Shown: piece after piece, positions 5,704 through 12,643 of the stretch
Numbering within the stretch: the stretch's first letter is position 1
Layout of the letters: each line of letters starts with the position of its first letter
Assembly (NCBI GenBank): GCA_035948135.1
Contig: DASZJL010000127.1
Coordinates: 1 to 13,270 of the forward strand
Length of the DNA: 13,270 bases
Origin: CADDZP01 sp035948135
GTDB taxonomy: Bacteria; Actinomycetota; Acidimicrobiia; Acidimicrobiales; AC-14
Reading direction: 5' to 3'
Program-made: the position numbers and the translations under genes
The notes under the pieces: generated by a model
Told to the model about the DNA's origin: nothing
Seen by the model: the letters and a program-made list of their open reading frames with translations, nothing else
Database searches by the model: none

Positions 5704-7503
5704 CTACCAGCTGCCGCCACCTCCGCCGCCCCCGCCGCCTCCCGAGAACCCACCCGAGAAGCCGCTCGAGCCCGACGTGCCGGGTGTGGAGGCGATAGTG
5801 CCCGCGGTGGTGGTGGTGAAGCCGTCCATGGCCGACGAGAAGGCCGCGAGGGTGAAGAGGTTGGGGCTGACGTACCACCCGCCGGTGTCGGGCAGTTGGC
5901 CGTCGAGCCCCGCGAAGGCCCGCGCCCACTTGTCGGTGGCATGGAACACGATGGCGTACGGGAGGTACTCGGAGAACAGGTTCTTCCGCTCGGCGAAGCG
6001 GGCCCGCTCCTTCTCACTCTCGTCGATGAAGCGCTTGAACCCGCGCGTTCGCTGCAACACGCCATACCCCTTGGCCGTGCGCGCCGGCATCCAGTGGGCG
6101 ACCGCGAGCAGCAGGAGCCCGGCCAGCGCCAGTGGGATGCCGAGGAGGGCCACGTGGGTGAGCGCAGCCAGGACGACGAGCGCGGCGATGCCCACGATCG
6201 AGGCCAGGATGCCCATCGCCGTCCAGAAGGCCCGCACCCGGTTGGGCCGGCGAACGAACCATCCGCGGTCCATCGCGTCGTCGTACAGCTCGTCCTCCAC
6301 CTTGTGGAGTTTGGTGGCGAACGTGTTGCGCAGCTCGGACAGCTTCACGTCCGCGCGGCCGCCGGTGAAGATCCCGTCCAGCAGCGTGTCCTCGTACTTC
6401 AGCAGCTTGTCGTCGGGCTTGCGGGTTTGGACGAGGTTCCAGTCGGCCTTGCCCCGCCATCCTTCCTTGGGAATCTCCTCGATGCGCAGGTACCCGCGCA
6501 CGGCCAGGTCGACGATGGTGGCCGTGACGTCGAGGGGGTTGGCGGCCGCGTCCACGAGCGTGCCCAGTTCCCCCGGCCTTAGCTTGTCGGGCGGCTCGAA
6601 CTCGACGGGGACGCTGCGGCCCGAGCCGAGGGGCACCGGCTCGTCGCGCCCGCTGTCGCTGCCGAAGGCCACGTCGACCGCGCTGCCGACGAATCGCCGG
6701 TCGCGCCCGCCGCGCCAGACCAGGGCCACGATGGCGCCGATGAGGACGACGGCAAGCGCGGCCGCGCCCCCGGCCGTCGCCCCCGTCACGGAGAAGGCCC
6801 GACTGAAGCTCCACCGCTCCTTCAGGATCGGCGGCCCGACGTGTACCGCACCCTTGGGGAGGCCGACGACGACGGTGAGGCCGGATTGGAACGAAAGCTC
6901 GCCCTGGGCGAAGGTCGCCGTCGATCCGTCGACGAGGGCGTGGTCGCACGAAAGCCTCGACCCGTTCGACCCGGCGAAGCAGGCCACCTTCGTGATCGCC
7001 GCCGGAGCGGCCACGGTGGCGCCCGCGTTGTTGATGAAGACGAACCACTCGTCGCCGATCGCGTTCCAGAAGAGCTCATCGTGGTCGGGGAAGGCGTTGA
7101 GGGCGCCCTGCACCCGGTAGGAGATGTTGTAGGTGTGCACGCCGGTGATCGTGCGACTGGGGTCGCCGATGCGGATGTTGGTCGTGCTCCCCGCGGTCGA
7201 CACCTTCGTCTGCGCCGGCGTGCCCGGAGAGGTGGTGACGTGAACGTCGCTCACCGGCTCCAGGCGGTCGTAGCGGGCGTTGAAGTGGAAGCGGGTCGGA
7301 ATCTGGCGGGTGATCCCGTGCTTCGAGTTGCCGCCGAAGTCGTAGACGATCTGCTCGACGATGCGCAGGTCGCCCGACGGCTCGATGGTGATCTGCGACT
7401 GGTACCGCTGGATCGACTCGGCCGCCTGGGCCCGAGCAGGCGGGGCGCCGATCAGCAGCGCGAGGAGAGCGAGGACGGGTACGAGGGCCCAGGTCCTGCG
7501 CAT
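5704..7503 (-). CDS. DUF2207-domain membrane protein with Gly-rich C-terminus
   Basis: A 599-residue envelope protein. Residues 1-26 are a signal peptide (MRRTWALVPVLALLALLIG, then an ARAQA cleavage-like site). Residues 27-235 form the exported DUF2207 domain with IVEQIVYDFGG, HGITRQIPTRF, TYNISYRVQGALN and DELFWNAIGDEW. A transmembrane helix lies near 244-263, followed by a cytoplasmic part with LDVTATIVDLAVRGYLRIEE, and two more helices near 426-448 and 450-472. The C-terminus ends in a low-complexity GGFSGG repeat plus a ten-glycine run and SW, typical of this family. The molecular role of DUF2207 proteins is not known to me. The start lies 9 bases after the upstream stop with no clear Shine-Dalgarno, which suggests coupling. 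The family is confident and the function unknown. Confidence 0.9.
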   Translation of the reverse strand: MRRTWALVPVLALLALLIGAPPARAQAAESIQRYQSQITIEPSGDLRIVEQIVYDFGGNSKHGITRQIPTRFHFNARYDRLEPVSDVHVTTSPGTPAQTKVSTAGSTTNIRIGDPSRTITGVHTYNISYRVQGALNAFPDHDELFWNAIGDEWFVFINNAGATVAAPAAITKVACFAGSNGSRLSCDHALVDGSTATFAQGELSFQSGLTVVVGLPKGAVHVGPPILKERWSFSRAFSVTGATAGGAAALAVVLIGAIVALVWRGGRDRRFVGSAVDVAFGSDSGRDEPVPLGSGRSVPVEFEPPDKLRPGELGTLVDAAANPLDVTATIVDLAVRGYLRIEEIPKEGWRGKADWNLVQTRKPDDKLLKYEDTLLDGIFTGGRADVKLSELRNTFATKLHKVEDELYDDAMDRGWFVRRPNRVRAFWTAMGILASIVGIAALVVLAALTHVALLGIPLALAGLLLLAVAHWMPARTAKGYGVLQRTRGFKRFIDESEKERARFAERKNLFSEYLPYAIVFHATDKWARAFAGLDGQLPDTGGWYVSPNLFTLAAFSSAMDGFTTTTAGTIASTPGTSGSSGFSGGFSGGGGGGGGGGSW

Positions 7504-7512
7504 CAGGGATCG

Positions 7513-7851
7513 CTATCGGCGCTTCTTCTTGGCGGCAACCTTCTTCTTCGCCGGCGCAGCCTTCTTCTTGACCGGCGATTTCTTGGCCGGCGTCTTCTTG
7601 GCGGGCACCGCCTTCTTCTTGGCGGGCACCGCCTTCTTCTTCGCCGGCGCAGCCTTCTTCTTGGCCGGGGCGGCCTTCGTCGCCGGCCGGCGGCCGCCTA
7701 TGACGCTCATCACACCGGGAGCGGGGATGACGGTTGTCTGACCGCCGGTATCCCACTCGACGGTGACCAGCGCCCCGCTCACACGGGTCACCTTCCCCTG
7801 CCGGGTTCCTGCTTTGGACAGCATCTCGACGCGGTCACCGACGTCAGGCAT
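7513..7851 (-). CDS. DUF1918-like domain with histone-H1-like Lys/Ala/Pro tail
   Basis: A 112-residue two-part protein. Residues 1-52 form a small SH3-like beta domain (VGDRVEMLSKAG, GKVTRVSGALVTVEWDTGG, TTVIPAPGVMSVIG) resembling actinobacterial DUF1918. Residues 59-112 are a very basic tail of about seven PAKK-type repeats (KAAPAKK, KAVPAKK, KTPAKK, KSPVKK) ending KKKRR, like eukaryotic histone H1 or the tails of some actinobacterial HupB and Ku proteins. Such tails bind DNA or RNA without sequence specificity, so a nucleoid or RNA-binding role is likely but inferred. The ATG at 7851 follows a GGGAGG about 11 bases upstream. It heads the leftward run and is divergent from the SNF2 gene. The tail length is repeat-driven and may vary between strains. 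Confidence 0.85.
   Translation of the reverse strand: MPDVGDRVEMLSKAGTRQGKVTRVSGALVTVEWDTGGQTTVIPAPGVMSVIGGRRPATKAAPAKKKAAPAKKKAVPAKKKAVPAKKTPAKKSPVKKKAAPAKKKVAAKKKRR
7516..7677 (-). repeat. In-frame tandem repeats encoding the PAKK tail
   Basis: The tail is encoded by 18-21-base imperfect tandem repeats. Two adjacent copies near 7582-7630 are identical over at least 20 bases (the cttcttggcgggcaccgcc type on the plus strand). Each unit encodes one PAKK step. Near-identical copies make slippage and length change plausible. Confidence 0.8.
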
Positions 7852-7912
7852 CGCTCAGCACCCTCCCACCACGGACTCGAACCGCCCGCACCCTAGGCAA
7901 AGACGGGTGATC

Positions 7913-7939
7913 CCCCGGCTATCGGGGTAGCCTTGCTAC
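7913..7939 (+). promoter_or_regulatory. Mutually exclusive hairpins upstream of the SNF2 gene
   Basis: CCCCG 7913-7917 can pair with CGGGG 7923-7927, and GTAGC 7927-7931 with GCTAC 7935-7939. Alternatively GGCTA 7917-7921 pairs with TAGCC 7928-7932, which excludes both. All stems are 5 bp. It is unknown whether this part is transcribed or overlaps the promoter. The sequence facts are direct; a switch role is only a possibility. Confidence 0.3.
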
Positions 7940-7945
7940 AGGTAA

Positions 7946-7999
7946 TGCGTCCCGCCTTCGGGCGGTGGAGGCCACAGTCCGAGGTTCTCCAGAGACGCA
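7946..7999 (+). ncRNA. Candidate structured leader: compact three-way junction
   Basis: Three helices fit together almost without linkers. P1 pairs TGCGTC 7946-7951 with GACGCA 7994-7999. P2 pairs CCGCC 7952-7956 with GGCGG 7961-7965 around a UUCG tetraloop. P3 pairs 7966-7973 with 7983-7991 (8 bp, one G-U and one bulged U, 9-base loop). Junction linkers are 0, 0 and 2 bases. The element lies 53-107 bases before the ATG of the SNF2 gene, in its sense direction. I do not recognise a known riboswitch or ribozyme. In GC-rich DNA some hairpins arise by chance, so a functional RNA is inference. Confidence 0.4.
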
Positions 8000-8010
8000 C
8001 TGGACTTCCG

Positions 8011-8043
8011 GCCGGGGCGGACCCGGCGGTGGGAGTGCCCGCC
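8011..8043 (+). promoter_or_regulatory. Two contiguous GC hairpins before the SNF2 start
   Basis: GCCGGG 8011-8016 pairs with CCCGGC 8022-8027 around a 5-base loop. Directly next to it, GGTGGG 8028-8033 pairs with CCCGCC 8038-8043 (one G-U) around AGTG. They end 9 bases before the ATG at 8053 and leave an AGGGG unpaired. They may continue the structured leader, but a role in translation is inferred. Confidence 0.35.
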
Positions 8044-8052
8044 ATAGGGGAC

Positions 8053-11000
8053 ATGCAAGACGTACAAGAGATCGAAGACGCGGCGTGGTCGTCGGCGTAT
8101 GGGATCGCCACGCCGCAACAGACGGCGTTGCTCGACGCCGACCCGGAGGCCTGGCGCGTCACGCTCCAGCGGTTGGTCGACCGCACCGACGACCTGCTGG
8201 AGGCCCGCCCCGCGCCCGCCGACGATGGCGAGGCCGACAGCAACGGCAACGGCGACGGCGACGCCACGGCGGCCCTGCTGACCGGCGTCCGGGACCGGCT
8301 CCGCGCCGCCCTCGACGACATCGACACCTCCCCCCGCCGGCCCCGCCTGGCGCCCGAGCCCGCGACCGAAGAGGCAGAGGAGCCGCCCGTCGCCGTCGAG
8401 GTCGACGAGGGTGAGCCGGGCACGGTGGAGCTGCAGGCCAGCTGGTCCGCGGACCGCCTGGTCGTCTGGGCCGGCGGCCGGGGCGCTGCGCCCGCCGACC
8501 ACGACGAGCTCTCCGACCGTCTCGAGGCAGTCGGCGCCCCGCCTCACGGCTGGAGTCCCGACCGGTCCGTACCGCTGCCCTCGGGCGCCAAGGCCGCCGC
8601 CCTCTCGATCGACATGGCCGACGCCCTTGGGTGGCTGGTGACGGTCGGCACCCTCACCGGAGACGACAGCGAAGGCATCGGGCCCAGCGTCCGCTGGATG
8701 GGACGGGTGTCGCTGGCCGCCGTCAACCTCGTCGCCCAGGGCCGGGTGATCCCGGTGGTGGCCACCACCCGCCGCTCGGGCGGTCGGGCCGTCGATGTCT
8801 CGGTGTCGTGGGCGCCGGCCCTGATCGACAACGCCGAGGTGACCAAGCTGGCGTCGAGGATGCCGCCGACCGTGAGCGCCCTCGAACGGGCCGACGCCCG
8901 CACCGTCGCCCTCCGGGTGATGGAGCGGGTCGTCGAGGTCATCCTCGGCCAGGCCGCCAAGCGGGTCGACCTCCCCGCCGCCCCACCCCACGTCCGGACT
9001 ACCGGCGACCTGTCCGCCGCCGTGCTCGCCAGGCTCGACGGATCACCGTTCCCGGCGCCCGTGGCCCCGGCCACGTCCCTCTCCCGCCGCGTGACTGCCT
9101 GGGCGAAGCCGGTCGCGGGCGTCGCCCGCACCAAGCTCGTGGTGCAGCTCGACGAGCCCGACGAAAGCAACGCCTGGTTCCTGTCGGTCCTGGGGCCCGG
9201 CGCCCAGGGGAAGATGCTGCCCGTCGAGATGGCGCTGGCGGACCGCAAGGACACGGCTGCGGTCGCGGCCGAGCTCGACCGGCTGGAGCGGATGGTGCCC
9301 GAGCTGCTGCGCGCCGGCGGCCGCCGGCGGGGCGAGGTCTACCTGTCCCAGAACGAGGCGTGGGACTTCATGACCGAGCGGGGCCCCACGTTGCAGAACG
9401 CCGGCTTCGAGGTCCGTGTCCCGCAGCTGTCTCGCCGTAAGCCGCCGCCTGCCCTACGCCTGCTGGCGTCGCCGACCAACGACACCGTCGTGGGCGCCGC
9501 CCAGCTGAGCAACGTGCAGTGGTCGGTGACGTTCGACGACGTCGAGCTCACCGCCGCCGAGGTGGCGCGCCTCGCGGCCCAGGCCAAGCCCCTCGTCCAG
9601 TCGCGCGGCAAGTGGATCGAGCTCGACCGCGCCGACCTGGCCGAGGCGGCCGCCGCCCTCGCCGAGCGGGAGACGCAGAAGACGCTCACGGGCGCCGAGA
9701 TCCTCCGCCAGGCGGTCGGCCTCGAGCGGTCGCCGCTCGCGGGCGGCATCCAGGTCGAGGGCACGAGCTGGGCCACCGACATCCTGGCCAAGGCGCAGAA
9801 CTTCGCCCTCGAGGTGGACACGACACCGCCCGGCTTTCACGGCGAGCTCCGCAGCTACCAGGCCGAGGCCCTGGCCTGGCTCGGGTTCCTCGACACCGTG
9901 GGCCTCGGCGGCTGTCTCGCCCTTGACATGGGTCTCGGGAAGACGCCGACGGTCCTCGCCCACGTGGCGGGCACCACAGGCGACGGCCCCACGCTCGTGA
10001 TCGCACCGCCCGCCGTCGTCGGCAACTGGGCCGCGGAAGCCGAGCGCTTCACGCCGGGCCTGAAGGTTGTCGTGCACCACGGCGCGTCCCGAGCGGTGAC
10101 TGAGAAGCTCGAGAAAGAGGTCTCGGGCGCCGATCTCGTCATCACCACCTACGCCACCGCAGTGCGCGACGTCGAAGGGTTGTCCGCCATGTCGTGGGAC
10201 CGCATCGTCGTCGACGAGGCGCAGGCCATCAAGAACCCCGCGAGTGAGACAGCGCAGCAGCTGCGGCGCCTCGATGCCCGCAACAAGATCGCCCTCACCG
10301 GCACGCCGATCGAGAACGGCCTCGGCGACCTGTGGTCGATCCTCGACTTTGCCAACCCGGGCATCGTGGGCTCGCGGCCGGCCTTCGTCGCCCAGCTGTC
10401 GGGCGATGGTGAGGCCGCCCTACGCGCCCTCAACGGGGTCTTGGTGTTCAGGCGCACCAAGGCCGAGCCCTTCGTGGCCAAGGAGCTGCCGGACCACATC
10501 GACGAGCTCGACCACTGCACGATGACACCCGAGCAGATCGGCCTCTACCAGGCCGTGCTCGACGAACTCGTCGCCAACGCCAACGGGAGCAGTGCCCAGG
10601 CCAAGAAGGGCGCCGTGCTGGCGGCCATCACCAAGCTGAAGCAGATCTGCAACCACCCGGACGCCTACATACACGACGACAAGCCCCTGGCCGGGCGGTC
10701 GGGCAAGCTGGCCCGGCTCGAGGAGATCGTGCACGCCGTGTTCGCGGCGGGCGAGAAGATTCTCGTCTTCACCCACTTCGCCGAGTGGGGCAAGAAGATG
10801 GCCGACCACCTCACCGAGGTCACCGGCGTCGACACCGCCTGCTACCACGGCGGCCTCGCACGCGGCGCCCGCGACCGGATGGTCAAGGAGTTCCAGGAGC
10901 GCAACGGTCCCGGCGCCCTCGTCCTGTCGCTGAAGGCAGGGGGCACCGGCCTCAACCTCACGGCCGCCAGCCACGTCGTTCTCTACGACCGCTGGTGGAA

Positions 11001-11247
11001 CCCGGCGGTCGAGGACCAGGCGCGCGACCGCGCCTGGCGCATCGGCCAGGAGCGCACCGTCGTGTCCCACCGCCTGGTGTGCCCCGGCACGGTCGACGAG
11101 CGGGTGGAAGAAGTCGTCGCCGGCAAGCGCCACATCGCCGACCTCGTCCTGCCCAAGTCCAGCTCGCTCGCCGACCTCGACGCCGAGCAACTGCGCACCG
11201 CCCTCGGGCTGCGCCCCGACACGCTGCTCACCGAGGAGACCGTGTGA
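8053..11247 (+). CDS. HelZ-like SNF2-family DNA-dependent ATPase/helicase
   Basis: A 1064-residue SNF2 ATPase (from ATG 8053) that likely remodels or translocates on DNA. Residues 1 to about 560 are a long accessory region including an acidic, low-complexity linker (GEADSNGNGDGD near residue 63). The C-terminal motor has Walker A DMGLGKT at 625-631, DEAQ at 721-724, GTPIEN at 750-755, LVFTHFAEW, SLKAGGTGLNLT and motif VI QARDRAWRIGQ at 989-999, so all key helicase motifs are present. The layout resembles actinobacterial HelZ. The frame is open to a TTG at 7933 and has GTGs at 8029 and 8035. I prefer the ATG because the upstream stretch is unlike protein and folds into RNA-like helices; AGGGG sits only 2 bases before it, so the start is not certain. 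Its stop overlaps the next gene by 4 bases. Confidence 0.92.
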   Translation: MQDVQEIEDAAWSSAYGIATPQQTALLDADPEAWRVTLQRLVDRTDDLLEARPAPADDGEADSNGNGDGDATAALLTGVRDRLRAALDDIDTSPRRPRLAPEPATEEAEEPPVAVEVDEGEPGTVELQASWSADRLVVWAGGRGAAPADHDELSDRLEAVGAPPHGWSPDRSVPLPSGAKAAALSIDMADALGWLVTVGTLTGDDSEGIGPSVRWMGRVSLAAVNLVAQGRVIPVVATTRRSGGRAVDVSVSWAPALIDNAEVTKLASRMPPTVSALERADARTVALRVMERVVEVILGQAAKRVDLPAAPPHVRTTGDLSAAVLARLDGSPFPAPVAPATSLSRRVTAWAKPVAGVARTKLVVQLDEPDESNAWFLSVLGPGAQGKMLPVEMALADRKDTAAVAAELDRLERMVPELLRAGGRRRGEVYLSQNEAWDFMTERGPTLQNAGFEVRVPQLSRRKPPPALRLLASPTNDTVVGAAQLSNVQWSVTFDDVELTAAEVARLAAQAKPLVQSRGKWIELDRADLAEAAAALAERETQKTLTGAEILRQAVGLERSPLAGGIQVEGTSWATDILAKAQNFALEVDTTPPGFHGELRSYQAEALAWLGFLDTVGLGGCLALDMGLGKTPTVLAHVAGTTGDGPTLVIAPPAVVGNWAAEAERFTPGLKVVVHHGASRAVTEKLEKEVSGADLVITTYATAVRDVEGLSAMSWDRIVVDEAQAIKNPASETAQQLRRLDARNKIALTGTPIENGLGDLWSILDFANPGIVGSRPAFVAQLSGDGEAALRALNGVLVFRRTKAEPFVAKELPDHIDELDHCTMTPEQIGLYQAVLDELVANANGSSAQAKKGAVLAAITKLKQICNHPDAYIHDDKPLAGRSGKLARLEEIVHAVFAAGEKILVFTHFAEWGKKMADHLTEVTGVDTACYHGGLARGARDRMVKEFQERNGPGALVLSLKAGGTGLNLTAASHVVLYDRWWNPAVEDQARDRAWRIGQERTVVSHRLVCPGTVDERVEEVVAGKRHIADLVLPKSSSLADLDAEQLRTALGLRPDTLLTEETV

Positions 11248-11549
11248 CCGAAGAGAACAAGCAGCAGGCGTCGAAGTCGGGTGCTCGTCGACGTCGCGGC
11301 CGCCGCCGCGGCGCCCACGGCCCCCGCCCCGCCGAGCTCTGGCGCCGACCCGCGGACCTCGACGAGCCCGAACCGATCATCCCGGCCAAGGACCCGGCCG
11401 CGGTAGTGCGCTCGCTCGGCACCCCTCCACTCCAGGGCCACGGCGCCCTCGTCGACTACTACCTGGCGACCGTCGTCGAGCGCGCCGCGGGCGTCGCCGC
11501 CGCCCTGGCCGCCACCGCCAACCTCCTCGGCGACGCCGAAGAGGAGTAG
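11244..11549 (+). CDS. Small Arg-rich protein coupled to the SNF2 gene
   Basis: A 101-residue protein whose GTG start at 11244 overlaps the SNF2 TGA as GTGA, so it is very probably translated by coupling. Residues 14-23 are a run of Arg with Gly (ARRRRGRRRG), followed by a Pro-rich link with LWRRP near 32-36 and an acidic stretch. Residues 50-96 form a likely helical domain with DPAAVVRSLGTPPLQGHGAL and an Ala-rich helix VVERAAGVAAALAATANLL; the end is acidic. I recognise no family. The basic patch suggests nucleic-acid contact and the placement suggests a partner of the SNF2 ATPase; both are inference. Confidence 0.75.
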   Translation: MTEENKQQASKSGARRRRGRRRGAHGPRPAELWRRPADLDEPEPIIPAKDPAAVVRSLGTPPLQGHGALVDYYLATVVERAAGVAAALAATANLLGDAEEE

Positions 11550-11565
11550 CGCCCACGCCGAGGGC

Positions 11566-11571
11566 TACGGT
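11566..11571 (+). promoter_or_regulatory. Predicted -10 element upstream of the KARI-like unit
   Basis: TACGGT lies 7 bases before the GTG at 11579, the same spacing as the TAGCGT before 2516. Transcription would then begin at or near 11579 and include the whole hairpin-rich leader (11579-11668). No clear -35 is visible. The promoter role is inferred. Confidence 0.4.
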
Positions 11572-11593
11572 CCATCTCGTGAGTGAGCGGTGG

Positions 11594-11668
11594 CGAGCGA
11601 AGCTCGACAGCGATCACTCCGAAGAGGGAGAGGCGCCGCCGAAGGCGGCACGATTAGGGGCGGAGCCC
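11594..11668 (+). repeat. Row of four small hairpins before the KARI-like start
   Basis: Four stem-loops follow one another. CGAGC/GCTCG with loop GAA is at 11594-11606. CTCC/GGAG with a 6-base loop is at 11617-11630. GCCGCC/GGCGGC with loop GAA is at 11635-11649. GGGC/GCCC with loop GGA is at 11658-11668 and directly abuts the ATG. The last stem overlaps the AGGGG that would serve as Shine-Dalgarno. The tract can also be read in frame from a GTG at 11579 as a 30-residue N-terminal extension of odd composition. It could be a regulatory leader or an interspersed palindromic element. Confidence 0.45.
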
Positions 11669-12643
11669 ATGACCGAGATCCTCCACGAATCCGACGCCGA
11701 TATCGCTGCCCTCGAGGGTCAGCGCGTCGCGGTCGTCGGCTATGGCAACCAGGGCCGCTCGTGGGCCCTCAACCTCCGCGACTCGGGCGTCGACGTCGCC
11801 GTCTGCGTCCGCAACGACGAGACCCGCAAGACCGCCGAGGCCGACGGGTTCGCCGCGACCGACGTGGAGGCGGCCAGCGACGCCGACGTGATCTGTCTGC
11901 TGGTGCCCGACGACGTCATTCCCGGACTGCCGATCAAGCCGCGGGCCGAGTCCCTCGTCGTCGTCGCCAGTGGCTACACCCTTGCCTTCGAGCGCCTGCA
12001 GCCACCCGGCGACGCCGGCATGGTCGCGCCCCGCATGCTCGGCCCCGAGGTGCGCCGCTGCTACGAGGAGGGCGTCGGCTTCATCACGGCTGTTGGCGTG
12101 CAGCAGGACGCGACCGGCACCGCACGGGCCCGCACCTTGGCCGTGGCGTCGGCGATCGGCGGCCTGCGCCAGGGCGCCATCGAGCTGACGCCGATGCAGG
12201 AGGCCGTGCTCGACCTCGCCGTTGAACAGGCGCTGTCGCCGCTGTTGCGGCGGGTGAACGAGTCGTTCATCACCGTGATGATGGAGGAGGGCATCCCCAT
12301 CGAGGCCATCCTCACCGAGCTGTTCCTGTCGGGCGAGGTCGAGCGCACGTACCGGCTGGTGCGCCTCGAAGGGGGCGCCGCGCAGACACTGCATCACTCC
12401 CCCACCAGTCAGTACGGGCAGCTCTCGCGCGTCGGCCGTTATGACCATCTCGACGTGGCTGCCACCATGCGCGACCTCGTGGGCGACATCACGTCCGGCG
12501 CCTTCGCCGACGAGTGGGACGCCGAGCGCGACGCCGGCTACCCCAAGCTCACCGAGCTTCGCGACAAGGCCCTCGCGCCCGAGATCCTGGCCTTCGAAGA
12601 AGACCTCCGCACCAAGCTGGGGGAACGGGCAGTCCAACGATGA
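11669..12643 (+). CDS. KARI-like NAD(P)-binding protein, catalytically altered
   Basis: A 324-residue protein with the layout of ketol-acid reductoisomerase: a Rossmann domain with VAVVGYGNQGRSWALNLRDS (residues 20-39) and a helical C-terminal domain with D182 and E186 (LDLAVEQ) at the first metal-ligand positions. E217 lies near a second position, and S244 is in LHHSPTSQYG. Two hallmark sites differ. The catalytic His of the A-H-G-F loop is Ser (ASGY, S101), and the conserved P-K-G-P-G-H loop reads APRMLGP (R122). It is therefore probably a paralogue with another reaction, not the branched-chain amino acid enzyme; no other ilv gene is near. The ATG at 11669 matches the family N-terminus. The frame is open back to a GTG at 11579. 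The stop overlaps the PPOX gene by 4 bases. Confidence 0.85.
   Translation: MTEILHESDADIAALEGQRVAVVGYGNQGRSWALNLRDSGVDVAVCVRNDETRKTAEADGFAATDVEAASDADVICLLVPDDVIPGLPIKPRAESLVVVASGYTLAFERLQPPGDAGMVAPRMLGPEVRRCYEEGVGFITAVGVQQDATGTARARTLAVASAIGGLRQGAIELTPMQEAVLDLAVEQALSPLLRRVNESFITVMMEEGIPIEAILTELFLSGEVERTYRLVRLEGGAAQTLHHSPTSQYGQLSRVGRYDHLDVAATMRDLVGDITSGAFADEWDAERDAGYPKLTELRDKALAPEILAFEEDLRTKLGERAVQR

Noticed and set aside
7516..7677. CRISPR-like or mobile repeat array
   Set aside because: The repeats are short, contiguous without spacers, and in frame as PAKK codons of a protein tail.
7873..7883. GGTTCGAGTCC on the minus strand, identical to a tRNA T-loop core
   Set aside because: Only about 4 bp of T-stem form, and no matching 7-bp acceptor stem or anticodon arm is found at the right distance, so it is not a tRNA.
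7933..8052. N-terminal extension of the SNF2 protein from TTG 7933
   Set aside because: The encoded stretch (Arg/Gly/Pro-rich, no domain look) coincides with well-paired RNA helices. The ATG at 8053 begins a plausible helical N-terminus, though GTG 8029 or 8035 cannot be excluded.
11669..12643. Calling the KARI-like gene ilvC
   Set aside because: The catalytic His and the PKGPGH loop appear absent, so the standard symbol would mislead.
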